Assembly: GCA_900180385.1 (NCBI GenBank)
Contig: FXLX01000014.1
Location: forward strand, 1 to 50,062
Length of the DNA: 50,062 nucleotides
Direction: 5' to 3'
Source of the DNA: an uncultured Candidatus Thioglobus sp.
Lineage (GTDB): Bacteria; Pseudomonadota; Gammaproteobacteria; PS1; Pseudothioglobaceae
This document shows positions 17,819 to 29,013 of the stretch, piece by piece. The number at the start of each line of letters is the position of its first letter. Position 1 is the stretch's first letter. The position numbers were made by a program, and so were the translations under genes. The notes beneath the pieces are model-generated. The model did not search any database, was not told the origin of the DNA, and was given only the letters and a program-made list of their open reading frames with translations.

Positions 17819-19036
17819 ATGGATAATCGTGAATTTTTTGCCAGTATCGATATTGGCTCTAGCAAAATTATTATGTTAATCGCCGAGATTGAAAATGATA
17901 GAATTCATGTATTTGCACATGCAAGTGTCCCATCTTTAGGGGTGAAAAATGGCGTTATTACCAATCTTGATTTGGCTATTAAATCAGTTAAAAAGGTTAT
18001 TGAAAAAATTAAAGAAAGCTGTGCGGAGCAAGTTAAATATATTAATGTTAATATTACTGATTTGCATCTGAGTAGTGTCAATCAGAATAGGCAAATTAGT
18101 TTTGACGGAAAAACTAAAATTATCACTAAAGAAGATATTCTGAATGCTATTCAAAACGCTTCTGCTGGCTCGGTTGCGACTAATAAAAAAAGACTGGATC
18201 CAATTATTAGTAATTTTACGGTTGATGACCAAGTTATGGATCAACCTATAGGACTAGAAGCTGAAGTATTAGGTGCTAGTGTTCATTTGGTTGCCGTTTC
18301 TAATCAGGCATTAAATGGCATTGAAAACTGCCTAAAAAGTTGCGGGCTTGGCCCCGATAAAATTGTATTAGATTCTATTGCTAGCAGCATGGTGTGCATT
18401 TCCCAAGATGAAAAATATGAAGGTGTGTGCTTATTAGACATAGGTGCAGCAGTTAGTAATATCTCTATTTTTACAAAAGGTGGTGTAACTTATAGCCATG
18501 TGTTTAAATTTGGTGGCAATACAATTACTGAAAATATTGCACAAGCCTATAACACCTCATTTGCAGAAGCTGAGCGACTTAAGTTGGCTTATGGCATATT
18601 GCAACCTACAGCCGCTTTAAAGGATTGTTTGATTGAGTTTGAGCAGCTTGATTCAAATAATAAGTATTATTTATCCTTATATGAATTGATAGTAATAATT
18701 GAAAATTCGTATAAGGATGTATGTAGCATTATCAAGAAAAGCTTAAAATCTGAAAAATTAGATCGAGCTTTGAAAGCTGGTTTAGTTGTTATTGGTGGCG
18801 CCAGTAAAATAGAAAATTGTGAAAGCTTCCTGTTAAAAGAATTTAGAATAAGAACCAAAGTGGCAAAAATTAATCGAGAATTGGTTAGTGGTAATGAAGA
18901 TTTGTTAACAGATATTGGTTATTTTTCAGCCTTTGGCTTGTTGACCTATCATGCATCTGAGTCTTATTTACAAGAAATGGAACAAGTACAAAAGAGCGGC
19001 TTATTTGGTAAAATAAAGGGATTATTAGAGCTATAA
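17819..19036 (+). CDS. ftsA: Cell division protein FtsA
   Basis: An actin-like ATPase that normally tethers FtsZ to the membrane. The start at 17819 follows an AGGGGG ribosome site and gives 405 residues (E. coli about 420); the longer frame from 17795 adds eight unconserved residues. Visible: phosphate-1 ASIDIGSSK (about 7-15), LGVKNGVITNLDLAIKSV, VCLLDIGAAVSNISIF (phosphate-2), the adenosine motif VVIGGASKI, and an amphipathic C-terminal membrane-targeting helix SGLFGKIKGLLEL. lpxC begins 3 bases after the stop. In most gammaproteobacteria ftsZ sits at exactly that spot; it is absent. Confidence 0.93.
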   Translation: MDNREFFASIDIGSSKIIMLIAEIENDRIHVFAHASVPSLGVKNGVITNLDLAIKSVKKVIEKIKESCAEQVKYINVNITDLHLSSVNQNRQISFDGKTKIITKEDILNAIQNASAGSVATNKKRLDPIISNFTVDDQVMDQPIGLEAEVLGASVHLVAVSNQALNGIENCLKSCGLGPDKIVLDSIASSMVCISQDEKYEGVCLLDIGAAVSNISIFTKGGVTYSHVFKFGGNTITENIAQAYNTSFAEAERLKLAYGILQPTAALKDCLIEFEQLDSNNKYYLSLYELIVIIENSYKDVCSIIKKSLKSEKLDRALKAGLVVIGGASKIENCESFLLKEFRIRTKVAKINRELVSGNEDLLTDIGYFSAFGLLTYHASESYLQEMEQVQKSGLFGKIKGLLEL

Positions 19037-19039
19037 AAA

Positions 19040-19951
19040 ATGATTAAACAAAGAACCATTAAAAAAACAGTTAAAGCAAGAGGCGTTGGTATTCATAGTG
19101 GTAGCATGGTCAATATGACACTAATTCCAGCTGAAATCGATCATGGTGTGGTGTTTAGACGCATGGATGCAGGCGGTAAGCTGGTGCGTGCACATAATGC
19201 CTTTGTGAATGAAGTGGTGTTGTCTACTGGCCTAGAAAATAAAGGCGTTAAGGTTTCGACAGTTGAGCATTTAATGAGTGCGTTTTCTGCATTGGGTATT
19301 GACAATGTTTTGGTGGAATTGGATTCTTTTGAAGTGCCAATTATGGATGGATCATCAGCGCCTTTTATTTTTCTGGTACAGTCTGCTGGCATTGAAGAGC
19401 AAGATGCGCATAAGAAGTTTTTTGTTATTAATGAAACCATTCGCGTGGAGAATGGTGATTCATGGGCTCAAGTGTCTAAATTTGAAGGCTTTAAAGTTTC
19501 TTTAGAAATTGATTTTGACCACAAAAAAGTAAAAGAAAGTGGACAGCAATTAACCATTGATTTTTCAAAGCAATCCTATCTAAAAGAAATCTCACGAGCT
19601 AGAACCTTTGGCTATATGAAAGATGTAGAGATGATGCAAAGGCAAAATTTAGCACTTGGCGCTAGTATGGATAACGCCATTGCACTAAGTGATGATGATG
19701 TCCTGAATGAAGACGGTATGCGCTATCAAAATGAATTTGTTAAGCATAAAATTTTGGATATTGTGGGTGACTTATATCTACTTGGATCAAATTTAATCGG
19801 ACATTATGAAGGCTTTAAGACGGGTCATTTGCTTAATGATCAATTATTATCAGCTATTTTGAAGCGACCAGATACTTGGTTAATTGAAACTTTTGAAGAG
19901 AAAAATTCACCGATTCGATTTTATTCCGAAGATTGGCAAAATTCCCTATAA
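19040..19951 (+). CDS. lpxC: UDP-3-O-acyl-N-acetylglucosamine deacetylase
   Basis: The zinc amidase for the committed step of lipid A synthesis. The 303 residues are full length. Motifs: [12 protein letters not shown] (about 11-22), [17 protein letters not shown] with the zinc His, the DGSSAPFIF substrate loop, [11 protein letters not shown], and [14 protein letters not shown] with the second zinc His and Asp, then the [12 protein letters not shown]-terminal element with the catalytic His. It is the last gene of the pepN-pncC-dusA-ftsA-lpxC run. Confidence 0.97.
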   Translation: MIKQRTIKKTVKARGVGIHSGSMVNMTLIPAEIDHGVVFRRMDAGGKLVRAHNAFVNEVVLSTGLENKGVKVSTVEHLMSAFSALGIDNVLVELDSFEVPIMDGSSAPFIFLVQSAGIEEQDAHKKFFVINETIRVENGDSWAQVSKFEGFKVSLEIDFDHKKVKESGQQLTIDFSKQSYLKEISRARTFGYMKDVEMMQRQNLALGASMDNAIALSDDDVLNEDGMRYQNEFVKHKILDIVGDLYLLGSNLIGHYEGFKTGHLLNDQLLSAILKRPDTWLIETFEEKNSPIRFYSEDWQNSL

Positions 19952-19977
19952 TACTAAGCATATTTGACTATTTCATT

Positions 19978-19986
19978 TGGTATAAT
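19978..19986 (+). promoter_or_regulatory. Extended -10 promoter for ilvIH
   Basis: TGGTATAAT is a perfect extended -10 (TGnTATAAT), which does not need a -35 box. The predicted start near 19993 gives about 22 nt of leader before the ilvI ATG at 20015. Its position rules out the longer ilvI frame that would begin at 19964. Confidence 0.6.
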
Positions 19987-20014
19987 CAACAAGTTTTTAT
20001 ACCCAGTTGAAATA

Positions 20015-21748
20015 ATGAAGTTAAATGGTGCTCAAATATTAATTGATTGCTTGAAAAGTGAAGGCGTGAAGCACATCTTTGGTTATCCAGGTGGTGCAGT
20101 TTTGCACATCTATGATGCATTGGATGCTTGTACAGTAATTGACCATATCTTGGTTCGCCATGAGCAGGGTGCAGTGCATGCTGCAGATGGTTATGCACGT
20201 ACAAGTGGTAAGTGTGGTGTGGCATTAGTAACTTCGGGACCAGGGTTAACCAATGCAGTAACAGGTATTGCAACAGCATTTACAGACTCAATTCCAATGG
20301 TGATAATTTCTGGACAGGTTCCTTCTGCAGTTATTGGTAGTGATGCTTTTCAAGAGGTGGATGCAGTCGGTATTACTCGTTCATGTGTTAAGCATAATTT
20401 TTTGGTTAAAAGCGCTGATGATGTTGCACAGACGGTTAAAAAAGCATTTTATATTGCAACTACAGGGCGTCCAGGCCCTGTATTGATCGATATTACTAAA
20501 GATGCAACCATTGCTGAAATTGAGTACGAAGGCTATCCAGAAACAATTTCAATGCGTTCATATCAGCCTGAGATTCAGGTTGATATAGAGCAAATTGCAA
20601 AAGCAATTGCAATTATTGAAACAGCAAAGAAGCCAATTATTTATTCAGGCGGCGGTAGTGTTATTGGCAATGCTAGCAAAGCGTTAACAACACTGACGCA
20701 AAATACCGGATTTCCAATTACGCAAACATTAATGGGATTAGGTGCATATCCTGCAACGGATAAGCAATCATTAGGTATGTTGGGTATGCACGGTACTTAC
20801 GAGTCGAATATGGCCATGCATGATTCAGATTGTATTATTGCTGTGGGCGCAAGATTTGATGACCGCATTACTGGAAACTTAGAAAAATTCTGCCCTTACG
20901 CAAAAATCATTCATATTGATATTGATCCTTCCTCTGTTGGTAAAGTGGTCGGCGTTGATGTGTCTATTATCGGGCAAGTTAATGATGTTTTGCAGGTGTT
21001 GATTAAAGGTTTGGAAGCTAAGAAACTGCCAAATATTGATGCATGGTGGAAACAAATTAATGACTGGCGTTTAGTGGACTCCATGGCGTACAAAACCAAA
21101 CAGGGTGTGATCAAGCCACAAACTGTTATTGAAACATTGTATGAGGTGACTGGCGGTAACGCAATTGTTACTAGTGATGTAGGCCAACACCAAATGTGGG
21201 CAGCGCAATATTACCCATTTGATAAGCCACGCCGCTGGATAAACTCTGGTGGATTGGGAGCGATGGGTTTTGGCCTGCCAGCTGCTATGGGTGCAAAAAT
21301 TGCAAAACCAGAATTAGATGTAGCCTGTGTAACCGGCGATGGTAGTATTCAAATGATGTTGCAAGAGTTGTCAACCATGTTGCAATTTCATACGCCAGTT
21401 AAAATTATCAGTCTGAATAATGGCTATTTAGGCATGGTGCGCCAATGGCAAGAGTTCTTCTATGATAAACGTTATTCGATGTCATATATGGATGCACTGC
21501 CTGACTTTGTAAAATTAGCTGAAAGCTATGGTCATATCGGTATTCGAGTGGAAAAAGAAGAAGATTTGAAACCAGCGTTGATTGAAGCATTTAAGCAAAA
21601 AGACAGAACAGTGTTTATTGATATCATCACGGATCCAACTGAAAATGTATTCCCAATGATTCCATCAGGCGCAGGCCATCACGAAATGCTATTAGCAGGG
21701 CGTGATGAAATGTCATCTACGCATGATTCAGGGTTAAATTTGGTATAG
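20015..21748 (+). CDS. ilvI: Acetolactate synthase, large catalytic subunit
   Basis: A ThDP enzyme that condenses pyruvate to acetolactate (valine/leucine) or acetohydroxybutyrate (isoleucine). The 577 residues start MKLNGAQILIDCLK; sequence upstream is promoter. Motifs: IFGYPGGAVLHIYDAL, RHEQGAVHAADGYARTSG with the ThDP-activating Glu, FDDRITGNLEKFCP (FAD region), and the ThDP-Mg GDGSIQMMLQELST...NNGYLGMVRQWQ. The regulatory subunit gene ilvH follows after 2 bases. Assignment to ilvI rather than ilvB/G rests only on this arrangement. Confidence 0.94.
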   Translation: MKLNGAQILIDCLKSEGVKHIFGYPGGAVLHIYDALDACTVIDHILVRHEQGAVHAADGYARTSGKCGVALVTSGPGLTNAVTGIATAFTDSIPMVIISGQVPSAVIGSDAFQEVDAVGITRSCVKHNFLVKSADDVAQTVKKAFYIATTGRPGPVLIDITKDATIAEIEYEGYPETISMRSYQPEIQVDIEQIAKAIAIIETAKKPIIYSGGGSVIGNASKALTTLTQNTGFPITQTLMGLGAYPATDKQSLGMLGMHGTYESNMAMHDSDCIIAVGARFDDRITGNLEKFCPYAKIIHIDIDPSSVGKVVGVDVSIIGQVNDVLQVLIKGLEAKKLPNIDAWWKQINDWRLVDSMAYKTKQGVIKPQTVIETLYEVTGGNAIVTSDVGQHQMWAAQYYPFDKPRRWINSGGLGAMGFGLPAAMGAKIAKPELDVACVTGDGSIQMMLQELSTMLQFHTPVKIISLNNGYLGMVRQWQEFFYDKRYSMSYMDALPDFVKLAESYGHIGIRVEKEEDLKPALIEAFKQKDRTVFIDIITDPTENVFPMIPSGAGHHEMLLAGRDEMSSTHDSGLNLV

Positions 21749-21750
21749 CT

Positions 21751-22224
21751 ATGAGACATATAATTTCAGTACAATTAGAAAATGAATCAGGAGCGCTTTC
21801 AAGAGTGTCAGGTTTGTTTTCAGCACGCGGCTTTAATATTGAGTCATTGACAGTTGCCACAACTAACGACCCAACTTTATCTAGAATGACAATTGTTAGT
21901 GTTGGTGATAATGATATTATCGAGCAAATTGTCAAGCAGCTTAATAAGTTGATTGATGTTGTTAAGGTAACTGACTTAACAGCAACAGAACATATTGAGC
22001 GTGAATTATTGCTCATTAAAATAGCTATTAATAATGAAAGTCAATCTAGAATTGAAACTCAATTCGATCAATTTGACGCAAAAATTATTGATGTGTCAGA
22101 GGAAGTTTATACCGTTGAGTTAGCGGGAAAGAGTCAAAAAATTAATGATTTTATCCATGCATTTAATGCCGATGAAATCCTGGAAGTTTCAAGAACAGGC
22201 GTAACCGGTGTTTGCCAGAAATAA
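21751..22224 (+). CDS. ilvH: Acetolactate synthase, small regulatory subunit
   Basis: The 157-residue valine-sensing subunit that stimulates IlvI and confers feedback inhibition. The N-terminal ACT domain is plain: ISVQLENESGALSRVSGLFS, ARGFNIESLTVATTNDPTLS, then SRMTIVSVGDN and QIVKQLNKLIDVVKV. The C-terminal half ends FNADEILEVSRTGVTGV, as in the family. It is the second gene of ilvIH, 2 bases after ilvI. Confidence 0.96.
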   Translation: MRHIISVQLENESGALSRVSGLFSARGFNIESLTVATTNDPTLSRMTIVSVGDNDIIEQIVKQLNKLIDVVKVTDLTATEHIERELLLIKIAINNESQSRIETQFDQFDAKIIDVSEEVYTVELAGKSQKINDFIHAFNADEILEVSRTGVTGVCQK

Positions 22225-22264
22225 AAAAGTTAACTGTATAGGCGCTAGTTGCGTTTAAAAATAA

Positions 22265-23281
<1,017 letters not shown>

Positions 23282-23293
23282 ACACTCTTAATT

Positions 23294-23321
23294 AAACGCC
23301 CAACTTAGTTGGGCGTTTTCA
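23294..23321 (+). terminator. Rho-independent terminator after ilvC
   Basis: An 11-bp perfect stem AAACGCCCAAC/GTTGGGCGTTT with loop TTA, then TTTC. It sits 13 bases after the ilvC stop and is fully symmetric, so it would work best on the plus strand. Confidence 0.85.
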
Positions 23322-23342
23322 TTTCTAAAGCGTTATAATCAT

Positions 23343-24089
23343 ATGATGAATACTAAGAAATTAAAAAAAGGCGTATATCTACTACCCAACATACTAACAA
23401 CCTTTGGTTTGTTTGCTGGTTTCTTTGCCATTATATTGGCCACTAAAGGTCAATATTCAGAGGCGGCTATTGCAATCTTTGTTGCTATGTTATTTGATGG
23501 TCTAGATGGGCGCGTGGCGCGTTTAACCAACACCCAAAGTGAATTTGGCGAACAATATGATTCGATGGCAGATATGGTGTCATTCGGTGTTGCCCCAGCT
23601 TTATTAATGTATTTTTGGCAATTTCAAGAGCTGGGGAAGGTAGGCTGGATAGCGGCTTTTGTCTATGTTGCTGCTGGTGCGCTGCGTTTGGCTAGATTTA
23701 ACACTCAAATTGGCGTGGAAGATAAGCGTTATTTTCAAGGCTTGCCGTCACCAGCTGCAGCAGCACTTATTGCGGGCTTAGTATGGGCTACAGAAATGAT
23801 TGACCCGAGCGTTTATGATGCGCAATATTTGGTGATTGGTGCTTGGATAATTCTGGTTTCTGCCGGCGTTTTAATGGTGAGTAATATTCGTTATTATAGT
23901 TTTAAAGATATTAACCTTAAGGGAAGGTCTTCATTTAAGTTGTTGTTAATTGCAACGCTTATTTTGGTTGTAATTTCATTATGGCCAAGTGCCATATTAT
24001 TTATCTTATTTTTTACTTATACAATTTCAGGTCTTGTATTAACAATCCTTGAGTTACGTAAAAAACGTGCGTTGAAAAAAAATAGGTAA
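23343..24089 (+). CDS. pssA: CDP-diacylglycerol-serine O-phosphatidyltransferase
   Basis: Makes phosphatidylserine, the precursor of phosphatidylethanolamine, in the inner membrane. The 248 residues contain the CDP-alcohol phosphotransferase signature as DGLDGRVARL...EFGEQYDSMADMVSFG (DGxxAR...G...D...D form), flanked by about seven hydrophobic spans, starting LLPNILTTFGLFAGFFA. This is the PssA type associated with ilvC and leuA in many proteobacteria. The ATG is doubled (23343 and 23346); either may be used. Confidence 0.95.
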   Translation: MMNTKKLKKGVYLLPNILTTFGLFAGFFAIILATKGQYSEAAIAIFVAMLFDGLDGRVARLTNTQSEFGEQYDSMADMVSFGVAPALLMYFWQFQELGKVGWIAAFVYVAAGALRLARFNTQIGVEDKRYFQGLPSPAAAALIAGLVWATEMIDPSVYDAQYLVIGAWIILVSAGVLMVSNIRYYSFKDINLKGRSSFKLLLIATLILVVISLWPSAILFILFFTYTISGLVLTILELRKKRALKKNR

Positions 24090-24280
24090 GCAGTTTATAT
24101 TTAAGTTATAATTCAATTATGATAAATCAGATTATAATTTTTTTCTATAAGCAAAGCACTCTCCTGACTGTGTTACGATTATTACCGTAAGGTAATCTAT
24201 CATCTCGACTGGCTGAAAAGCTAGCACATCTTAAAAATACAGTACAAAAATACAAAAATACAAAATTACAGGAGACAAAA
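24072..24280 (+). promoter_or_regulatory. leuA promoter and leader region
   Basis: TTGAAA (24072-24077) and TTATAT (24095-24100) are 17 bases apart, predicting a start near 24107. The leader holds a short Leu/Ile-rich ORF (24119-24190). A hairpin ATTACC-GTAA-GGTAAT (24181-24196) covers the ORF's last codons and stop, and a second, CTGGCT-GAAA-AGCTAG, lies at 24209-24224. An A-rich stretch with three ATACAAAA-like units leads to an AGGAGA ribosome site. No U-tract follows either hairpin, so classical Rho-independent attenuation is not shown. Confidence 0.45.
24119..24190 (+). CDS. Candidate leuA leader peptide
   Basis: The 23-codon ORF starts MINQIIIFFYK and ends STLLTVLRLLP. Five of its last nine residues are Leu and four more residues in the peptide are Ile. 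Leu codons used are CTC, CTG and three TTA. Position (about 90 bases ahead of leuA), length and composition resemble branched-chain attenuation leader peptides. There is no clear ribosome site before the ATG, and the GC-poor background makes Ile/Leu codons common, so this remains a candidate. Confidence 0.4.
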   Translation: MINQIIIFFYKQSTLLTVLRLLP

Positions 24281-25813
24281 ATGTCTGATAAACTAATTAT
24301 TTTCGATACCACGCTAAGGGATGGTGAACAATCACCTGGTGCGTCAATGACCAAAGATGAAAAAATACGCATTGCCAAAGTGTTGGAAAAAATGCGTGTT
24401 GATGTGATTGAAGCGGGTTTTGCAATTGCCTCAGTAGGTGATTTTGAAGCGGTTCAAGCGGTAGCTAATGCCGTTAAAGACTCTACTATTTGCTCACTTG
24501 CACGTGCGCTTGATAAAGATATTGATCGTGCTGGTGAGGCACTCAAAGGTGCTAATTCTGCACGTATTCATACGTTTATTGCTACCAGTAATATTCACAT
24601 GAAAATGAAATTAAATATGACACCTGATCAAGTGGTTGAGCAGGCTGTTCGTGCCGTTAAGCGTGCAAGACAATATACCGACGATGTAGAGTTTTCACCT
24701 GAGGATGCAGGTCGTTCCGATGAGGATTTCTTGTGTCGTGTTATTGAGGCAACCATTAAGGCAGGTGCAACTACCATCAACATTCCGGATACAGTTGGCT
24801 ACAATCTTCCACATCAGTTTGGTGCTACGATTAAATCGTTGATTGAACGCGTACCAAACTCAGATAAAGCCATATTCTCAGCGCATTGTCATAATGATCT
24901 AGGTCTTGCGGTAGCTAATTCTTTATCTGCAGTGCTTAATGGCGCTAGACAAGTTGAGTGTACAATTAATGGTCTTGGCGAAAGGGCGGGCAATACAGCA
25001 CTAGAGGAGATTGTTATGGCTGTGCGCACTCGCCAAGATGAGTTTTCTTGCGATACTGATATTGACACAACTCATATCTTATCTGCATCACGCCTGGTAT
25101 CAAGTGTAACCGGCTTTATTGTGCAACCTAATAAAGCTATTGTTGGTGCCAATGCCTTTGCACACGAGGCAGGTATTCACCAAGATGGCGTTTTGAAGCA
25201 TCGCGAGACTTACGAAATCATGCGTGCTGAAGACGTTGGTTGGAATACTAATAAGCTTGTATTGGGTAAGCATTCAGGGCGCAACGCTTTCAAAGCTAGA
25301 TTACTTGAACTGGGCGTTGAGTTTGACTCTGAAAAAAGCTTGAATGATGCCTTTAGACGTTTTAAAGAGTTGGCTGATAAGAAGCATGAAATCTTTGATG
25401 AAGATCTTCAAGCGCTTGTATCTGAAACTCAGGTTGTTGAAAGTGAGCATATTAAACTTGTATCTTTAAAAGTACTATCAGAAACTGGCGAGAAAAATAC
25501 TGCTACCGTAACACTAACCATTGATGGTGAAGAAAGGTCAAAAACAGCTGAGACAGCTGGCTCAGTTGATGCCACTTTTAGTGCCATTAATCAATTGCTA
25601 AATATGCAAGTTAATTTGCAGCTGTATTCAGTGTCTAATGTCACTCAAGGAACAGATTCTTTGGGTGAGGTTAATGTTCGCTTGGAGCATGAAGGTAGAA
25701 TCATCAATGGTCAAGGTGCTGATACAGATATTGTTACTGCCAGTGCCAAAGCCTATATTCATGCGCTTAATAAAGTATTAGCAGCGACAGATAGGGCGCA
25801 CCCTCAAATATAG
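24281..25813 (+). CDS. leuA: 2-isopropylmalate synthase
   Basis: Condenses 2-ketoisovalerate with acetyl-CoA, the first leucine-specific step. The 510 residues begin [20 protein letters not shown] (metal-binding Asp and catalytic Arg). They continue with [27 protein letters not shown] (HxH metal site), [19 protein letters not shown] and [10 protein letters not shown], and finish with the C-terminal allosteric domain that senses leucine. It begins after an AGGAGA ribosome site and is followed 12 bases later by the HolD-like gene. Confidence 0.98.
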   Translation: MSDKLIIFDTTLRDGEQSPGASMTKDEKIRIAKVLEKMRVDVIEAGFAIASVGDFEAVQAVANAVKDSTICSLARALDKDIDRAGEALKGANSARIHTFIATSNIHMKMKLNMTPDQVVEQAVRAVKRARQYTDDVEFSPEDAGRSDEDFLCRVIEATIKAGATTINIPDTVGYNLPHQFGATIKSLIERVPNSDKAIFSAHCHNDLGLAVANSLSAVLNGARQVECTINGLGERAGNTALEEIVMAVRTRQDEFSCDTDIDTTHILSASRLVSSVTGFIVQPNKAIVGANAFAHEAGIHQDGVLKHRETYEIMRAEDVGWNTNKLVLGKHSGRNAFKARLLELGVEFDSEKSLNDAFRRFKELADKKHEIFDEDLQALVSETQVVESEHIKLVSLKVLSETGEKNTATVTLTIDGEERSKTAETAGSVDATFSAINQLLNMQVNLQLYSVSNVTQGTDSLGEVNVRLEHEGRIINGQGADTDIVTASAKAYIHALNKVLAATDRAHPQI

Positions 25814-25825
25814 GACACCTTTATA

Positions 25826-26242
25826 ATGTTGTCAATTAGATCTCAATATTTAAACGTACTTAATATTCCTGAGTATCTACACGTCGTCAAAGATTCGTCA
25901 CAGAAGACTTCTATACCTTTATCTATAGACTGTTTGGTGATAGAGTTGGAAAATCAAAACTCCATCTGTATTGCAGGTGAAGTTCAAGATTTTTTGTTCA
26001 AAATGCTGTCTGCAATTGGATTGCAACAAAAGAATATTGCCTGTATTAAGGTAAGCCCAAATACTCTTTTAGATCAGGTTGCCAATTATAATGCACGTAC
26101 AATTTTATTAACTCATCAACAATTAACACTGAACACGAGCAATGCTTTTAGTATGCTTCATCCAAGTGAAGTGTTAAAAGATGAGAGGCTTAAGCGTGAT
26201 GCTTGGGAAGTGTTAAAACAGGTGGAAGCGTGTCTAAAGTAG
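25826..26242 (+). CDS. HolD-like protein (possible DNA polymerase III psi subunit; uracil-glycosylase-like fold)
   Basis: The 138-residue length equals E. coli HolD (137). The start ([15 protein letters not shown]) resembles the HolD N-terminus that binds chi. Residues ~50-75 ([20 protein letters not shown]) and the end ([21 protein letters not shown]) echo uracil-DNA glycosylase family 4, the fold class to which psi has been compared, but the catalytic glycosylase residues are not there. A replication-accessory role is therefore likelier than base excision. It overlaps queH at the 3' end. Confidence 0.5.
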   Translation: MLSIRSQYLNVLNIPEYLHVVKDSSQKTSIPLSIDCLVIELENQNSICIAGEVQDFLFKMLSAIGLQQKNIACIKVSPNTLLDQVANYNARTILLTHQQLTLNTSNAFSMLHPSEVLKDERLKRDAWEVLKQVEACLK

Positions 26243-26919
26243 ATTACAGCTTATCTGGATATGAACGTCCAGTATTAACAACACCAAATGGTGAGAAAAA
26301 ACTGTTAATGCATTCTTGTTGTGCACCATGCGCTGGGGAAATTATGGAAGCTTTAGCAATGTCTAAAATTGACACCACTATTTTCTTCTACAATCCAAAC
26401 ATCCATCCTAAAGAAGAATACGAATTACGCAAAGAAGAGAATATTCGCTTTGCACAAAAATTAGGTATGGATTTTGTTGATGCCGATTATGATAAAGAAA
26501 ATTGGTTTGATCGAATCAAAGGTCAAGAAGATGAGCCTGAGCGCGGTGCTCGTTGTACCAGTTGTTTTGATATGCGATTTGAAGTAACTGCACAATATGC
26601 CAAAGATCATGGCTTTGACTTAATATCTTCAACGTTAGGAATTTCTCGCTGGAAAGATGTGAATCAAATTAATGGTTGTGGTGTGCGAGCTGCCAATCCT
26701 TACCAAGGCATTGCTTACTGGGATTTTAATTGGCGTAAGCAGGGTGGCTCGTCTAGAATGCTCGAACTATCCAAACGTGAGGAATTTTATCAGCAAGAGT
26801 ATTGTGGTTGTGTGTATTCACTAAGAGATACTAATCGTTGGCGCGAGTCTCGAGGTCGAGAAAAAATTGAACGCGGTATTAATTTTTATCAAGAAGCCAT
26901 GGAAAGTCTAGATAAATAA
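26230..26919 (+). CDS. queH: Epoxyqueuosine reductase QueH
   Basis: Catalyses the last step of queuosine synthesis in tRNA, the non-homologous alternative to QueG. The cysteine pattern is diagnostic of DUF208/Que[41 protein letters not shown] and [15 protein letters not shown], providing iron-sulfur and metal ligands. A GTG start at 26230 with an AGGTGGA ribosome site was preferred to a TTG at 26203, giving 229 residues and a 13-bp overlap with the HolD-like gene. It converges with argF. Confidence 0.9.
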   Translation: MSKVDYSLSGYERPVLTTPNGEKKLLMHSCCAPCAGEIMEALAMSKIDTTIFFYNPNIHPKEEYELRKEENIRFAQKLGMDFVDADYDKENWFDRIKGQEDEPERGARCTSCFDMRFEVTAQYAKDHGFDLISSTLGISRWKDVNQINGCGVRAANPYQGIAYWDFNWRKQGGSSRMLELSKREEFYQQEYCGCVYSLRDTNRWRESRGREKIERGINFYQEAMESLDK

Positions 26920-26922
26920 TTG

Positions 26923-27819
26923 TTAGCCTAGCAAGTGAAGTAATAAAGATTTTTGCGCATGCAGGCGGTTTTCAGCTTCATCCCAAACCAAACTTTGAGC
27001 GCCATCAATTACATCTGCTGATACTTCTTCGCCACGATGAGCAGGAAGACAATGCATAAACACCGCATCAGATTTAGAGTGTTTCATTAGGTCTTGATCA
27101 ACTTGGAATTTTTTGAAAGCAATTTCACGCTTAGCTTGCTCGTCTTCTTGTCCCATTGAAGCCCAGACATCAGTCACCACTAAATCAGCATTTTGACAAG
27201 CTTTTTTGGAGTCGTTAAACAATACAATGTGATCTTGATAATTATCGGTGAATGTTTGATCAGGTTCATAACCTTTTGGCGTTGCAATGTTTAGTGTAAA
27301 TCCAAATGCTTTAGCGGCTTGCATGTAGGTATGGCACATATTATTGCCATCACCAATCCAAGCTACAGTTCTACCTTGAATTGAACCTTTATGCTCTTTG
27401 TATGTCATCATATCGGCTAGTAGTTGGCATGGGTGGGATTCATCACTCAGTGCGTTAATAATTGGCACAGAGCTATTAGAGGAAAAGGTGTTGATGGTTT
27501 CGTGAGAAGAAACTCTCATCATGATAATATCAACCATTGAACCAATAACAATTGCGGTATCAGTTATTGGTTCTCCACGTCCTAATTGAATGTCACGATC
27601 AGATAAGAACAATGCATGTCCACCTAATTGAGCCATACCAGCTTCAAAAGATACGCGTGTTCGAGTTGAGGATTTATCAAAAATCATTGCTAATGTTTTA
27701 TTTTTTAGCGTTTCGTTGATCTCTCCAGCTTTATGTTGTTTTTTTAGAGCAATAGCATTGTCAATAATGCCATTGAGAGTCTTGGTTGATAAGTCATCTA
27801 AATTAATAAAGTGTTTCAT
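26923..27819 (-). CDS. argF: Ornithine carbamoyltransferase
   Basis: Makes citrulline from ornithine and carbamoyl phosphate. The 298 residues contain the carbamoyl-phosphate motif SSTRTRVSF (about 50-58), the [11 protein letters not shown] ornithine-side signature, [14 protein letters not shown], and [14 protein letters not shown]. It is downstream of argD on the same strand with a 16-base gap and probably co-transcribed with it. Confidence 0.97.
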   Translation of the reverse strand: MKHFINLDDLSTKTLNGIIDNAIALKKQHKAGEINETLKNKTLAMIFDKSSTRTRVSFEAGMAQLGGHALFLSDRDIQLGRGEPITDTAIVIGSMVDIIMMRVSSHETINTFSSNSSVPIINALSDESHPCQLLADMMTYKEHKGSIQGRTVAWIGDGNNMCHTYMQAAKAFGFTLNIATPKGYEPDQTFTDNYQDHIVLFNDSKKACQNADLVVTDVWASMGQEDEQAKREIAFKKFQVDQDLMKHSKSDAVFMHCLPAHRGEEVSADVIDGAQSLVWDEAENRLHAQKSLLLHLLG

Positions 27820-27835
27820 TATATTTTTCCTCAGT

Positions 27836-28993
27836 TTATAGCGATTCTATCAGCTCACAAACGGTTTCAATCATAATATTAGCTTGCGCTTTATCGATGA
27901 TAAGTGGTGGCAATAGTCGGATTGACTGACCAGTGATATTAATTAAAAGTTTTTTGTCTAATGCAAGTTGTAATAAATGAGCGCAATCTTGATCTAGCTC
28001 AATGGCGATCATTAAGCCTTTAACTCGAATTTCTTTAACAGTACTAATATTTTTTAGTTTTTTGGTAAAAATTTTGGCGATATGATTGCTAATTTTATTA
28101 ACATTATCAAGAATTTCATCCTGCTTGATTATTTCTAAAACAGTTAAAGCAGTACGACAAACCAAAGGATTTCCTCCGAATGTTGAGCCATGTGTGCCTG
28201 GTGTTAACAATTTAGCGGCATTGCCTTTTGCTAGGCAGGCGCCAATTGGCACGCCATTACCCAAGCCTTTGGCTAGCGTTAGAATATCGGGCGTAATCTC
28301 ATTGTACTGATGTGCAAACATCTTGCCAGTACGACCAATACCTGTCTGCACCTCGTCAAGAATCAATAGCCAATTATTTTTTTGGCAAACTTCCTGAACT
28401 TGATTTAAATAATTAGCATCTGGAATAATAACACCACTTTCACCTTGTATTGGTTCAAGCATTACTGCAACGATATCATTATTATTTTGATGCTGCTTAA
28501 TGGTTTCAATGTTGTTAAATTCAACATGAATAAACTCACTGACCAAAGGTGCAAATCCAGCCTGAACTTTAGGATTTCCAGTTGCAGATAAGGTTGCCAT
28601 GGTGCGCCCATGAAAACTTTGAGTTGCAGTTAAAATAGTAGGAGTGTTAATATTATTAGCACGACCATGAAGACGAGCAATTTTAATGGCAGCTTCGTTA
28701 GCTTCTGCGCCTGAATTTCCAAAAAAAGCTGCATCCATTTTTGATAATATGCATAGTTTTTCAGCTAGGGCTTCTTGGTGTTCAATATGGTACCAATTGC
28801 TAGTATGAAGTAATTGTTGGGATTGCGATTGAATTGCTTTAGAAATCTCTGGATGAGAATGCCCAAGTCCTGTTACACCGACACCACAAAGCGCATCAAG
28901 ATATTGATCACCTTTGTTGTTGGTTAAATAACAACCACTACCTTTCACAAAGGTGATCTCTAGCGGTAGGTAATTTGACATTAAATAGGACAT
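27836..28993 (-). CDS. argD: Acetylornithine aminotransferase
   Basis: A PLP-dependent class III aminotransferase for arginine synthesis, and possibly for succinyl-diaminopimelate in lysine synthesis. The 385 residues show [76 protein letters not shown] and [13 protein letters not shown] with the PLP Lys, and [10 protein letters not shown]. It lies just after a terminator that insulates it from the small gene upstream and heads the argD-argF pair. Confidence 0.96.
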   Translation of the reverse strand: MSYLMSNYLPLEITFVKGSGCYLTNNKGDQYLDALCGVGVTGLGHSHPEISKAIQSQSQQLLHTSNWYHIEHQEALAEKLCILSKMDAAFFGNSGAEANEAAIKIARLHGRANNINTPTILTATQSFHGRTMATLSATGNPKVQAGFAPLVSEFIHVEFNNIETIKQHQNNNDIVAVMLEPIQGESGVIIPDANYLNQVQEVCQKNNWLLILDEVQTGIGRTGKMFAHQYNEITPDILTLAKGLGNGVPIGACLAKGNAAKLLTPGTHGSTFGGNPLVCRTALTVLEIIKQDEILDNVNKISNHIAKIFTKKLKNISTVKEIRVKGLMIAIELDQDCAHLLQLALDKKLLINITGQSIRLLPPLIIDKAQANIMIETVCELIESL

Positions 28994-29013
28994 TAAATTG
29001 TTTCCTTTAAAAC

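Noticed and set aside
19964..20014. Longer ilvI start
   Set aside because: The segment contains an extended -10 promoter and the conserved protein begins at 20015.
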